A stretch of DNA of 64,000 bases, from contig NZ_AP018907.1 of the NCBI RefSeq assembly GCF_003966715.1, forward strand, positions 1,848,001-1,912,000, written 5' to 3'. A model generated the notes under the pieces. It worked only from the letters and a program-made list of their open reading frames with translations, ran no database searches and was not told where the DNA came from. Within the stretch, counting starts at the first letter, position 1. Every line of letters starts with the position of its first letter. The stretch is from Blastochloris tepida. Its GTDB lineage: Bacteria > Pseudomonadota > Alphaproteobacteria > Rhizobiales > Xanthobacteraceae. Below, in pieces: positions 38,125 to 46,117 of this stretch. Position numbers and translations under genes: made by a program.

Positions 38125-38991
38125 TTACCCCACCGTCTCGCGGCGGCCGATGATCGAGAAGCGCAGCATGGTCGACAGCCAGTCGATCACCGCGACGGTG
38201 GCGAGGATCATCAGCACCAGCGCCGACACGTGCTGGAATTCCAGCGTGCGGATCTGCTCGGCGAGATGCAGGCCGATGCCGCCGGCGCCGACAATGCCGA
38301 TGATGGTGGCCGAGCGCGTATTGGACTCGAAATAGTACAGCACCTGGCTCGCGATCACCGGAGCCACCTGCGGCCACAGGCCGAAGCGCACCGCCGCCAA
38401 CCGGCCGCCGCCGGCCGACACCACGCCTTCGACGGGCTTCGGATCGGCGGCCTCGATCGCCTCCGAGAACAGCTTGCCGAACGCGCCGAAATTGGCCGAG
38501 GCCACCGCCAGGATGCCGGCGAACGGGCCGAGTCCCACCACATTGACCCAGATCAGCGCCCAGATCAGCTCGTCGACGCCGCGAACGGTGTCGAGCACGC
38601 GGCGCGACAGGAAATGGATCAAGAATTGCGGCACCACGTTCTTCGCCGCCAGGAAGCCGAACACGATCGCCGGCACCGCGGCAAGCAGCGTGCCGAGCAG
38701 CGCGATCGCCACCGTCTCGGCCAGCGCGTGCAGATAGATCAGGAAAGTCGCCCAATTCCCGGTGGAGGGCGGCACCATGAACACCACGAACTCGCCGAGC
38801 CTGAACAGGCCCTGGAAGAACCGGCGGGCATCGAACTCCAGCATCACGATGCCGAGCGCGAACAGCGCCAGCATGGCGATGATCACCAGCACCGTGGCGA
38901 TACGCGCCCGCGTCACCCTTTGGAACAGCGCCGGGTGGCGTGCCGCTGCCGCGCGGGGGTCGGCGCTGAGCCGCGGACGCTCGGCCATCAT
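38125..38991 (-). CDS. phnE: Phosphonate ABC transporter permease, second copy
   Basis: A 288-residue inner-membrane permease. About six helices are visible; the first is at 31-52. The EAA-type loop is seen as AIEAADPKPVEGVVSAGG, followed by YYFESNTRSATIIGIVGAGGIG, the PhnE signature. With the other PhnE it forms the membrane channel for phosphonate uptake. The ATG overlaps the stop of the first phnE (ATGA), so the two permeases are coupled and likely a heterodimer. Confidence 0.92.
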   Translation of the reverse strand: MMAERPRLSADPRAAAARHPALFQRVTRARIATVLVIIAMLALFALGIVMLEFDARRFFQGLFRLGEFVVFMVPPSTGNWATFLIYLHALAETVAIALLGTLLAAVPAIVFGFLAAKNVVPQFLIHFLSRRVLDTVRGVDELIWALIWVNVVGLGPFAGILAVASANFGAFGKLFSEAIEAADPKPVEGVVSAGGGRLAAVRFGLWPQVAPVIASQVLYYFESNTRSATIIGIVGAGGIGLHLAEQIRTLEFQHVSALVLMILATVAVIDWLSTMLRFSIIGRRETVG

Positions 38992-39869
38992 GCGCGCTCC
39001 AGACCGAGCAGCGCATGGCGCAGCCGCTCGGTCAACAAATCGATGACCATCACCGTGCCGACGATCAGCACCAGCAGCGCGCTGACGTCGGAATAATAGA
39101 ACTTGCGGATCGCCTCCATCAGATCCTGACCGATGCCGCCGGCACCGACAAAGCCCATCACCGCCGCGCCGCGCACATTGATCTCGAAGCGCAGCAGCGT
39201 ATAGCTGGCGAAGTTCGACAGCACCTGCGGCAGCGCCGCGAACCGCACCACCTCCACCCACGAGCCGCCATTGGCCTTCACGCCGTCGACCGGCTTCATG
39301 TCGATATTCTCGACCACCTCGCAGAACAGCTTGCCGAGCGCGCCGGTGGAGTGCACCGCCAGCGCCAGCACGCCCGGCACTGGCCCGAGCCCGAAGGCGA
39401 TGACGAAGATCAGCGCGAACACCATTTCCGGCACGGTGCGGCAGACTTCAAGAAAGCGCTTGGTAGCGAAGCGCACGGTGCCGTTGCCCATCAAATTGCG
39501 GGCGGAAAAGAAGCACAGGACGAGGCCGCCGAGCGCGCCCATCAGCGTGCCCATATAGGCGATCAGAATCGTCTCGCCGAGCAGCCAGAGCCAACGCCGC
39601 ACGCCCCAGAACCACTCGCGGACATCGGAGAGCACAGGCGCGCCGTTCTCCAGATGCGCCAAGCGCACCACATAGTCGCCGAAGCGATGGAGATTGGCGC
39701 CGAATTTGGCGAGGTCAACCTCGCCAACCTGCGCCGCGATGGCGACTGCAATTGCGAGAATCGCAAAGCCCAGCAACGTCTGGCGCCGCTTGGCGGCGAT
39801 AGCGCCGTCATAGACGCGCATCATCGCATCAAGCTGCGTGTCGCTGAGGCGGGTGATCGAAGGCGCCAT
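38988..39869 (-). CDS. phnE: Phosphonate ABC transporter permease, first copy
   Basis: A 293-residue permease paralogous to its downstream neighbour. Signatures are RFLEVCRTVPEMVFALIF, AVHSTGALGKLFCEVVENID, KPVDGVKANG and LRFEINVRGAAVMGFVGAGG. The ATG before APSITRLSDTQLD is chosen; the frame stays open upstream into repeat DNA. It is separated from phnD by about 300 bases holding a family B repeat, unlike the tight spacing elsewhere in the island. Confidence 0.92.
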   Translation of the reverse strand: MAPSITRLSDTQLDAMMRVYDGAIAAKRRQTLLGFAILAIAVAIAAQVGEVDLAKFGANLHRFGDYVVRLAHLENGAPVLSDVREWFWGVRRWLWLLGETILIAYMGTLMGALGGLVLCFFSARNLMGNGTVRFATKRFLEVCRTVPEMVFALIFVIAFGLGPVPGVLALAVHSTGALGKLFCEVVENIDMKPVDGVKANGGSWVEVVRFAALPQVLSNFASYTLLRFEINVRGAAVMGFVGAGGIGQDLMEAIRKFYYSDVSALLVLIVGTVMVIDLLTERLRHALLGLERA

Positions 39870-39909
39870 CGAATCCTGTCGGGTTTCCGGAAGCCGCTCG
39901 GCCTCTATC

Positions 39910-40066
39910 TTCCCTCTCCCCTTGCGGGAGAGGGTGGCGAGACCGAGCGAATGCGAGGTCGAGCCGGGTGAGGGGTAAATGCAGGCGCGCGCCTGAAGAT
40001 TCACCCCTCACCCGCCTCGCGATCCAAAGATCGCTCGGCACCCTCTCCCGCAAGGGGAGAGGGAAG
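39910..40066. repeat. Family B intergenic inverted repeat, copy 2
   Basis: TTCCCTCTCCCCTTGCGGGA...GGGTGAGGGGTA on the left is mirrored by TCACCCCTCACCC...CCCTCTCCCGCAAGGGGAGA on the right. Close match to 23281-23443 in both arms, with different central sequence. It lies inside the presumed phnCDEE operon, between phnD and phnE. Confidence 0.87.
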
Positions 40067-40168
40067 GACGTGGTCTCTGCGCGGCGAGCGAAGCTCTGCC
40101 ACTCCTGTCCGCACGCGTCAGCGGCGGCCCGGGCATCCGGACCGCCGCCAGGCAGGGTGCGGCGAGGA

Positions 40169-41077
40169 TCAGGACCGCTTCTGCTTGCGCAGCTCGTCGA
40201 CGAACTTGTTCAGCTCGATGATTGGCAAATACGCCGAGTGCTCGACCGGCTGCCAGGGCTGGCGCTTGCCCTCATAGATCTTGTCGAACGCCTCCTTGTC
40301 GGCGGCGTACTTGAAGAACGCATCGCGGATCTTCGCCTTCAGATCGTCCGGCAGGTCGGTCAGATAGGCGAAGGGCGAGTTCACGATCAGGTCGGAGACG
40401 AAGATGATGCGATAGTCGTCATACTTCGCCATGCCCTTGCGCTCCATGCGGCGCAGGCTGGATTCGTTCTCGTCGTTCCACCAGTTGGCGGCGACGTCCA
40501 CCGTGCCCTGCTGCAGCGCGATCACCGCGTTCTCGTGGCTGCCGGTGTAGACCACCTTGTCGAAGAACTTCTCGGGGTCGATGCCCATCTTGTTGAGGGC
40601 GAAACGCGGCACGTTGTTGCCGGACGTGGAATTGGCATCGACGAGGCCGAGGTTCTTGCCCTTCAGATCCTCGACCTTCTGATAGGGCGAGTCCTTCTTC
40701 ACATAGAGCACCGAGTGATAGCCCTTGGTGCCGTCCTGGTTGACCTCGATGGCGAAAGGCTCGGTCTTCACGCCGGTCATCGCGGCGCGGGCATAGGAGG
40801 CCGGGCCGTAATAGGCGATGTGGATGTTGCCGGCGCGCTGGCCCTCGATGATCGCAGCATAGTCGTTGGCGAGGCGCAGCGTGACCTTGGTGCCGAGCTC
40901 CTTCGAGAGATACTCGGCGAACGGCGTCCAACGATTGGTGACGCCGGAGGCATTCTCCTCAGGTATCAGCGCGAAGACCAGCTCGGGGTACTTCGCCTTC
41001 CAGTCCTGGGCGAGCGCGGTGTTGGCCGTGACGGCCAGCGCCGCGCCGGCGAGAATGAGCGTACGTCGGTTGAGCAT
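40169..41077 (-). CDS. phnD: Phosphonate ABC transporter substrate-binding protein
   Basis: A 302-residue periplasmic protein with a signal peptide (about 1-23, ending NTALA). The PhnD pattern is seen in LVFALIPEENASGVTNRWTP, YYGPASYARA and DANSTSGNNVPRFAL (phosphonate-binding Ser/Thr cluster). It binds alkyl- or aminoalkyl-phosphonates and hands them to PhnE. AGGAGG precedes the ATG, suggesting strong translation. It follows phnC by 50 bases. Confidence 0.94.
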   Translation of the reverse strand: MLNRRTLILAGAALAVTANTALAQDWKAKYPELVFALIPEENASGVTNRWTPFAEYLSKELGTKVTLRLANDYAAIIEGQRAGNIHIAYYGPASYARAAMTGVKTEPFAIEVNQDGTKGYHSVLYVKKDSPYQKVEDLKGKNLGLVDANSTSGNNVPRFALNKMGIDPEKFFDKVVYTGSHENAVIALQQGTVDVAANWWNDENESSLRRMERKGMAKYDDYRIIFVSDLIVNSPFAYLTDLPDDLKAKIRDAFFKYAADKEAFDKIYEGKRQPWQPVEHSAYLPIIELNKFVDELRKQKRS

Positions 41078-41127
41078 TGAGGCCTCCTGTCGAAGCGAAT
41101 TCGGGAACGCAGGGGAGAACGAAGAAC

Positions 41128-41934
41128 TCAGGCCAGCGCCGGCTGCGGCAGCGCCGCCGGCAGCGTGTCGGGGGCGGGCCCCGCATCCATCACCTCGCCG
41201 GCCTCCAGGCCGTAGAGGTCGCGGGCGACGTGATCGGTCAGCGCCTCGGGCGCGCCGTCGAACACCACGCGGCCCGCCGCCATGCCGACCAGCCGGTCGC
41301 AATAGAGGCGGGCGATGTCGAGCGAGTGCAGATTGCACAGCACGGTGATGCCGTAGTGCTTGTTGATGCGCAGGAGCGCATCCATCACCGTCTTGGTGTT
41401 GCGCGGATCGAGCGAGGCGATCGGCTCGTCGGCCAGGATGATGCGCGGCTCCTGCACCAGCGCGCGGGCGATGGCGACGCGCTGCTGCTGGCCGCCGGAG
41501 AGCGAGTCGGCGCGCTGCGCCGCGACCTGGGCAATGTCGAACTGGTCGAGCGCGGAGAGCGCGATCGCCTTCTCCTCATGCGTCCATAGCTTGAGAAGCG
41601 AGCGCCAGCCGGGCGTGCGCTGCAGCCGGCCGAGCAGAACATTGGTGAGCACGTCGAGCCGGCCGACCAGATTGAACTGCTGGAAGATCATCGCGCAGTC
41701 GGCGCGCCAGCTGTGAAGGCGCCGGCCGGAGAGCCGCGTCACGTCCTGGCCATCGACCAGAATGCGGCCGGCGCTTGGCTCGGCGAGGCGGTTGACCATG
41801 CGCAGCAGCGTCGACTTGCCGGCGCCCGAACGGCCGATGATGCCGACGAAGCCGCCAGCCGGAATCTCCAGCGAAACATCGGCGACGGCAAAGGTGTCGC
41901 CATAGCGTTTCGACAGGCCGTCCAGCACCAGCAC
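41128..41934 (-). CDS. phnC: Phosphonate ABC transporter ATP-binding protein
   Basis: A 268-residue ATPase. Motifs are Walker [15 protein letters not shown] (about 34), [19 protein letters not shown], typical of PhnC, signature [14 protein letters not shown] and Walker [13 protein letters not shown]. It also has [16 protein letters not shown]. It powers uptake through the PhnE pair. First gene of the minus-strand importer operon, divergent from the hexapeptide transferase gene. Confidence 0.94.
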   Translation of the reverse strand: MLVLDGLSKRYGDTFAVADVSLEIPAGGFVGIIGRSGAGKSTLLRMVNRLAEPSAGRILVDGQDVTRLSGRRLHSWRADCAMIFQQFNLVGRLDVLTNVLLGRLQRTPGWRSLLKLWTHEEKAIALSALDQFDIAQVAAQRADSLSGGQQQRVAIARALVQEPRIILADEPIASLDPRNTKTVMDALLRINKHYGITVLCNLHSLDIARLYCDRLVGMAAGRVVFDGAPEALTDHVARDLYGLEAGEVMDAGPAPDTLPAALPQPALA

Positions 41935-42121
41935 GTCATCCTCCGCAGCGCCGCTTCTTGTCGTCCAAGCAGTAGTCGCGGCGTGCGACAGGCGCGTGAC
42001 GGCCTGTGGTCAGCGAAATTCGGGCGTGCCGCAAAGATTTGCCGGCGTCGGGGCGCGGATTGTCGTCGAACCGTCATGCGGGCGTGGCAGGCATCGGGCC
42101 CGTTTGTGACGCGAGTTCACC
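41935..42121. promoter_or_regulatory. Divergent promoter region of phnC and the hexapeptide transferase gene
   Basis: 187 bases must drive both directions. I see no copy of the TGTCTAC palindrome found upstream of phnG. Segments such as CCGTCATGCGGGCGTGGCAG loosely recall Pho-box halves, but the 11-base spacing is not convincing. Phosphate control is expected from the pathway, not read from the sequence. Confidence 0.35.
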
Positions 42122-42742
42122 ATGACACGCCTGTCCGAGACGCCCCTGGTCGATCCCACCGCCACGCTCAACGCGAGCCGGCTCGGCCGCTACACCTCCG
42201 TCGGCGCCCGCACCCGGCTGCTGGAGACCACGCTCGACGATTATTCCTACATCGTCGACGATGGCGAGGTGGCCTACACCACCGCCGGCAAGTTCTGCTC
42301 CATCGCCGCCATGGTGCGGATCAATCCGGGCAACCACCCGATGACGCGCGCGGCGCAGGCGCACTTCACCTATCGCGCCTCCTATTATTTCGAGGGCGAG
42401 GCGGACGAGGACGCGTTCTTCGCGTGGCGGCGCAGCTTCCCGGTGACGCTCGGCCACGATGTGTGGATCGGCCACGGCGCCGTCATCCTGCCCGGCCGCT
42501 CGGTCGGCACCGGCGCGGTGGTGGCGGCGGGCGCCATCGTCACCAAGGATGTCGCGCCCTACACCATCGTCGCCGGCAATCCGGCTCGCCCGCTGCGGCA
42601 GCGCTTTCCCGAGGCGATCGCCGAGCGGCTGATGCGGCTCGCATGGTGGGACTGGGACCACGCGCGGCTGCACGCCGCTTTGCCGGATTTCCGCGCGCTC
42701 GGCGTCGAGGCGTTTCTCGACAAGTACGAGACGGCGGCGTAG
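42122..42742 (+). CDS. Phosphonate-associated hexapeptide-repeat transferase
   Basis: A 206-residue left-handed beta-helix protein. Hexapeptide repeats are at about 12-60 and 105-155 ([40 protein letters not shown]). These match acetyltransferases found within phosphonate gene clusters (DapH/GlmU-like family). It may acetylate an aminoalkylphosphonate or an intermediate, by analogy to PhnO, but the fold differs and the substrate is unknown. It is nine bases upstream of the DUF1045 gene, so both are cotranscribed. Confidence 0.85.
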   Translation: MTRLSETPLVDPTATLNASRLGRYTSVGARTRLLETTLDDYSYIVDDGEVAYTTAGKFCSIAAMVRINPGNHPMTRAAQAHFTYRASYYFEGEADEDAFFAWRRSFPVTLGHDVWIGHGAVILPGRSVGTGAVVAAGAIVTKDVAPYTIVAGNPARPLRQRFPEAIAERLMRLAWWDWDHARLHAALPDFRALGVEAFLDKYETAA

Positions 42743-42751
42743 AGCGCCGCC

Positions 42752-43450
42752 ATGGCTGCCCGCTACGCGCTCTATTTCGCCCCGCTCGCCGACCGCCCGC
42801 TGTGGGAGTTCGGCTCCGCCGCCATCGGCTGGGATGCCGAGACGGCGACCGAGTGCCCTGCCCGCCCGCCCGCCCCGGCGCTGGCGCCCGGCTGGGCGGA
42901 GGCCACCGCCGAGCCGCGGCGCTACGGCTTCCACGCCACGCTGAAGGCGCCGTTCGCGCTGGCCGAGGGCACGCGCGCCGAGGACCTGCTGGCCGCGGCC
43001 GAGGCGTTCGCGGCTGGCCCCCGCCCGGTGCCGCAGCTTCGCCTCACGGTGCGTATTCTCGCCGGCTTCGTGGCGCTGGTGCCGGAAGGTCCGAGCGCCG
43101 CGCTCGATTCGCTCGCCGCCGCCTGCGTGCGCGACTTCGACCGTTTCCGCCGGCCGCTCACGCCGGCCGAGCGCGCGCGCCGAGCGCCGGAGCGGCTGTC
43201 GCCGCGGCAGGTCGAATATCTCGACCGCTGGGGCTATCCGTTCGTGTTCGAGGAATTCCGCTTCCACATGACGCTGACCGGCCGGCTGCCGCCGGACGCG
43301 GCCGAGGCGGCGAGTGCGGCGCTTCAGGCCGCCCACCGGCAAGCCTGCGGCGACCGGCTCACCGCCGTCTCGACGCTGGCGGTGTTCGTCCAGCCGAGCC
43401 CGGCCGAGCGTTTCCGCATCCTCGCCGCGTGGCCGCTGCGGGCGGGGTGA
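42752..43450 (+). CDS. DUF1045 phosphonate-cluster protein, 2H-phosphoesterase-like
   Basis: A 232-residue protein of the DUF1045 family found in phn clusters. Two H-x-T motifs, YGFHATLKAPF (about 54) and FRFHMTLTGRL (about 170), are those of 2H phosphoesterases, which open cyclic nucleotides or cyclic phosphates. This suggests action on the ribose cyclic phosphate released by PhnJ, the step PhnP performs in E. coli. No phnP-like metallohydrolase is in the window. That role is inference. Confidence 0.86.
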   Translation: MAARYALYFAPLADRPLWEFGSAAIGWDAETATECPARPPAPALAPGWAEATAEPRRYGFHATLKAPFALAEGTRAEDLLAAAEAFAAGPRPVPQLRLTVRILAGFVALVPEGPSAALDSLAAACVRDFDRFRRPLTPAERARRAPERLSPRQVEYLDRWGYPFVFEEFRFHMTLTGRLPPDAAEAASAALQAAHRQACGDRLTAVSTLAVFVQPSPAERFRILAAWPLRAG

Positions 43451-43484
43451 GAGGAAGCGTCGGCTTGACCAACCGGCAACCGCA

Positions 43485-43805
43485 TCAATCCGCCGTTTCG
43501 GAGGCGATCCAGGCGAGATAGCCCGGCTCGCCGCCCGCCACCGGCACCACCATGATGGCCGGCGTGTCATAGGGGTGGCGGGCCTTGATGACGGTGGCCA
43601 CCGCCTCGGTGCGGGCGGCGCGGGTCTTGACGATCATCACCGTCTCGGTCGCCCGCTCGACCGCGCCCTGCCAGCGATAGACCGAGCGCACGCCCGGCAG
43701 AATGTTGACGCAGGCCGCAAGCCCGGCCTCGACCAGCGCCGCGCCGGCCGCTTCCGCCTCGACAACCGAAGGCCACGTCGTATAGACGAGTGCCGCCTGA
43801 TCCAT
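43485..43805 (-). CDS. cutA: CutA1 divalent-ion tolerance protein
   Basis: A 106-residue protein of the CutA1 family, a trimeric PII-like ferredoxin-fold protein linked to copper or general metal tolerance, with role unsettled. Marks are [47 protein letters not shown] and [16 protein letters not shown]...YLAWI. The internal ATG gives family length; an earlier start would overlap nadK's start region. Divergent from nadK with about 53 bases between starts. Confidence 0.93.
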   Translation of the reverse strand: MDQAALVYTTWPSVVEAEAAGAALVEAGLAACVNILPGVRSVYRWQGAVERATETVMIVKTRAARTEAVATVIKARHPYDTPAIMVVPVAGGEPGYLAWIASETAD

Positions 43806-43858
43806 GGACCCCTCTCCCCGGCGCCGCTGCGGCGAACCTGCCGGACGCGGCCGTTGCG

Positions 43859-44641
43859 ATGCCTCAGACACCTCGACGCTACGACAGGATTGCCTTTGTC
43901 GCGAGCCAGGCGTCCGACGCCCAGGCCGCCCTGTCGCGCTTTCAGAAGCGCTACGGCACCTGCAACCCGGACGAGGCCGACGTGGTGGTGGCGCTCGGCG
44001 GCGACGGGCTGATGCTGCAGACGCTGCACCGCTTCATGGGCAAGGCGACGCCGATCTATGGCATGCATTGCGGCTCGGTCGGCTTCCTGATGAACGATTT
44101 CGTCGAGGACGACATCCACGCCCGCCTCGCCGCCGCCGAGCCCACCTTCATCCACCCGCTGGTGATGACGGCGCACGACATCGCCGGCCGGGTGCTGACC
44201 GCCAACGCCATCAATGAGGTGTCGCTGCTGCGCCAGTCGTATCAGGCGGCCAAGCTGCGCATCTCGGTGGACGGCAAGGTTCGGCTCGCCGAGCTGATCT
44301 GCGACGGCATCATGGTCGCCACCCCGGCGGGATCGACCGCCTATAATCTGTCGGCGCACGGACCGATCCTGCCGCTCGACTCGCCGCTCCTGGCGCTGAC
44401 GCCGCTGTCGGCGTTCCGGCCGCGCCGCTGGCGCGGCGCCATCCTGCCCTATCGCGCCGAGGTCGGCATCGAGGTGCTGGAGGCCGACAAGCGCCCGGTC
44501 AGCGCCGCGGCCGACCATGTGGAGGTGCGCAGCGTGCTGCAGGTGTGGGTGCGCATGGACCTCGCCACCTCGCTGACCATGCTGTTCGATCCCGGTCACA
44601 GCCTCGACGAGCGGATCCTGCGCGAGCAGTTCGGCACCTGA
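43859..44641 (+). CDS. nadK: NAD kinase
   Basis: A 260-residue enzyme that phosphorylates NAD to NADP. Motifs are GGDG at residues 47-50, [23 protein letters not shown] and [19 protein letters not shown]. The length is that of the short alphaproteobacterial type. The ATG before [16 protein letters not shown] is chosen because earlier codons overlap cutA. Confidence 0.95.
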   Translation: MPQTPRRYDRIAFVASQASDAQAALSRFQKRYGTCNPDEADVVVALGGDGLMLQTLHRFMGKATPIYGMHCGSVGFLMNDFVEDDIHARLAAAEPTFIHPLVMTAHDIAGRVLTANAINEVSLLRQSYQAAKLRISVDGKVRLAELICDGIMVATPAGSTAYNLSAHGPILPLDSPLLALTPLSAFRPRRWRGAILPYRAEVGIEVLEADKRPVSAAADHVEVRSVLQVWVRMDLATSLTMLFDPGHSLDERILREQFGT

Positions 44642-44746
44642 CCGCCGACCCGCACGATGATCCCCGGCGGGATGATCGGGCCATGGTGCACGGATCCTTA
44701 ACGGTTGGTTGTTAATGTGCCCATCGGTCCGGTCGGCAGCCCCTCC

Positions 44747-45292
44747 ATGTATCGTATCGAATTCAACCGTCTTCGGTTTCTGGTGATCGACGACAATGCG
44801 CACATGCGGCGGATTGTCCGAACCCTGCTGCATGGCTACGGCGCCCGCGAGGTCTACGAGGCCGAGGACGGGGCCGCCGGCCTCGAAGCCTTCACCTCCT
44901 ACACGCCGGATATCGTGATCACCGACTGGGCGATGCCGATCTTCGACGGGCTCGAACTCACGTCGATGATCCGCCAGCCCGGCGCCAATGCCAATCCCTA
45001 CGTGCCGATCATCATGCTCACCGGCCACAGCGAGAAGCGCCGGGTGATCGAGGCGCGCGATTCCGGCGTCACCGAGTTTCTGTGCAAGCCGATCTCGGCG
45101 CGCGCTCTCTATCAGCGCATCCTCAACGTGGTGGTCAATCCGCGCCCCTTCATCAAGACCAAGACGTTCTTCGGGCCGGACCGCCGCCGCAACGTCAACC
45201 CGAACTATGTCGGCCCGGAGCGGCGCAAGGGCGGCAAGGCGGAAGTGATCAAGGCCCAGCCGCTGCTCGAAAAGCTGCGTGCGCCCACATGA
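44747..45292 (+). CDS. CheY-like response regulator with short C-terminal extension
   Basis: A 181-residue protein. The receiver domain (about 8-130) has acidic residues D15/D16, phospho-acceptor D60 (VITDWAMPIFDG), T in IIMLTGHS and K in FLCKPIS. The last 50 residues (TFFGPDRRR, YVGPERRKGG) are not a DNA-binding domain. The start is the ATG before YRIEFNRLRFLVIDD; weaker starts lie upstream. The Hpt gene follows after 31 bases, so the two likely work in one phosphorelay. Confidence 0.87.
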   Translation: MYRIEFNRLRFLVIDDNAHMRRIVRTLLHGYGAREVYEAEDGAAGLEAFTSYTPDIVITDWAMPIFDGLELTSMIRQPGANANPYVPIIMLTGHSEKRRVIEARDSGVTEFLCKPISARALYQRILNVVVNPRPFIKTKTFFGPDRRRNVNPNYVGPERRKGGKAEVIKAQPLLEKLRAPT

Positions 45293-45323
45293 CCCTCGAT
45301 GTGACCATCGGGACGCAAACGTC

Positions 45324-45905
45324 ATGAGCAAATCAAAGTCCGATGCGACGGTGACGGCCTTCCACGATCACGACGTGATCGTGCCGAAGAAGAACCTCAA
45401 ATCGTTCGCCCAGAAGGTCACGGCCGACGAAACCGAGTTCGACTGGGAGGCGATCGAGCGGGCCGAGGCGGCGCTGAACGAATTGTCGCCCGAGTTCGAC
45501 GGCTGGATGATCTCCGAGTGTGACCGGCTGGAGGCCGCGCGCAAGCTGCTCACCACCGGCGGCCTGTCGAAGGGAACGACGCAGGTGCTGTTCCGCGCCG
45601 CGCACGACATCAAGGGCGAAGGCACCACCTTCGGTTTTCCGCTCGCCGCGCGCATCGCCGACAGCCTGTGCCGGCTGGTGTTCCACACGGCCAAGCCGGC
45701 GGCGCTGCCGCTCGACCTGATCGACAGCCACGTCGCCGCCATCCGGGCGGTGGTGCGCGAGAATGTCCGCGGCGAAGACGATCCCGTCGCCTGCGAGTTG
45801 GCCGATCACCTGCGCGTGCTGACCGACAACTTCCTCAAGGACCAGCACAAGGACGATCCCGACTGGCTGGCCGAATACGGCACGCCTTCGATCGTGCCGG
45901 AGTGA
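45324..45905 (+). CDS. Hpt-domain phosphotransfer protein
   Basis: A 193-residue protein. The central helical domain carries AAHDIKGEGTTFGFP, in which His94 fits the phosphorylated histidine of Hpt domains (H-x-x-K-G). The N-terminal 60 residues are acidic and unassigned. It should relay phosphate to or from a receiver, most simply the regulator encoded just upstream. No kinase gene is present nearby, so its donor is elsewhere. Confidence 0.82.
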   Translation: MSKSKSDATVTAFHDHDVIVPKKNLKSFAQKVTADETEFDWEAIERAEAALNELSPEFDGWMISECDRLEAARKLLTTGGLSKGTTQVLFRAAHDIKGEGTTFGFPLAARIADSLCRLVFHTAKPAALPLDLIDSHVAAIRAVVRENVRGEDDPVACELADHLRVLTDNFLKDQHKDDPDWLAEYGTPSIVPE

Positions 45906-45928
45906 CGCCGGGCTGAGCTTGATCTCCG

Positions 45929-46087
45929 GTCATCATCCCGAACGAGGCTGAAGCCGAGACCAGGGATGGTTTCTGCTTGCCTCGTCATCCCGGCCGAGCG
46001 TCAGCGAGAGCCGGGATCGTCATCCGGAAGAGGCGTCCCGTCCCGAAACGGTCCCGGATTCCCGCTTCGCTTCATCCGGGACGACGC
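45929..46087. repeat. Family A intergenic palindromic repeat, copy 4 (compound)
   Basis: It contains GTCATCATCCC..., then CGTCATCCCGGCCGAGCGTC...GAGCCGGGATCGTC and finally GGTCCCGGATTCCCGC..CATCCGGGACGACG. It looks like one and a half copies of the family A unit in tandem. It fills the convergent gap between the Hpt gene and the DUF2336 gene. Confidence 0.8.
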
Positions 46088-46117
46088 CCTTGCACGGGTT
46101 GTCGCGCCTGATGCCCC

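Noticed and set aside
44656..44682. Hairpin after nadK (CGATGATCCC..GGGATGATCG) as a terminator
   Set aside because: It has a mismatch and no U-run, so it is too weak to list.
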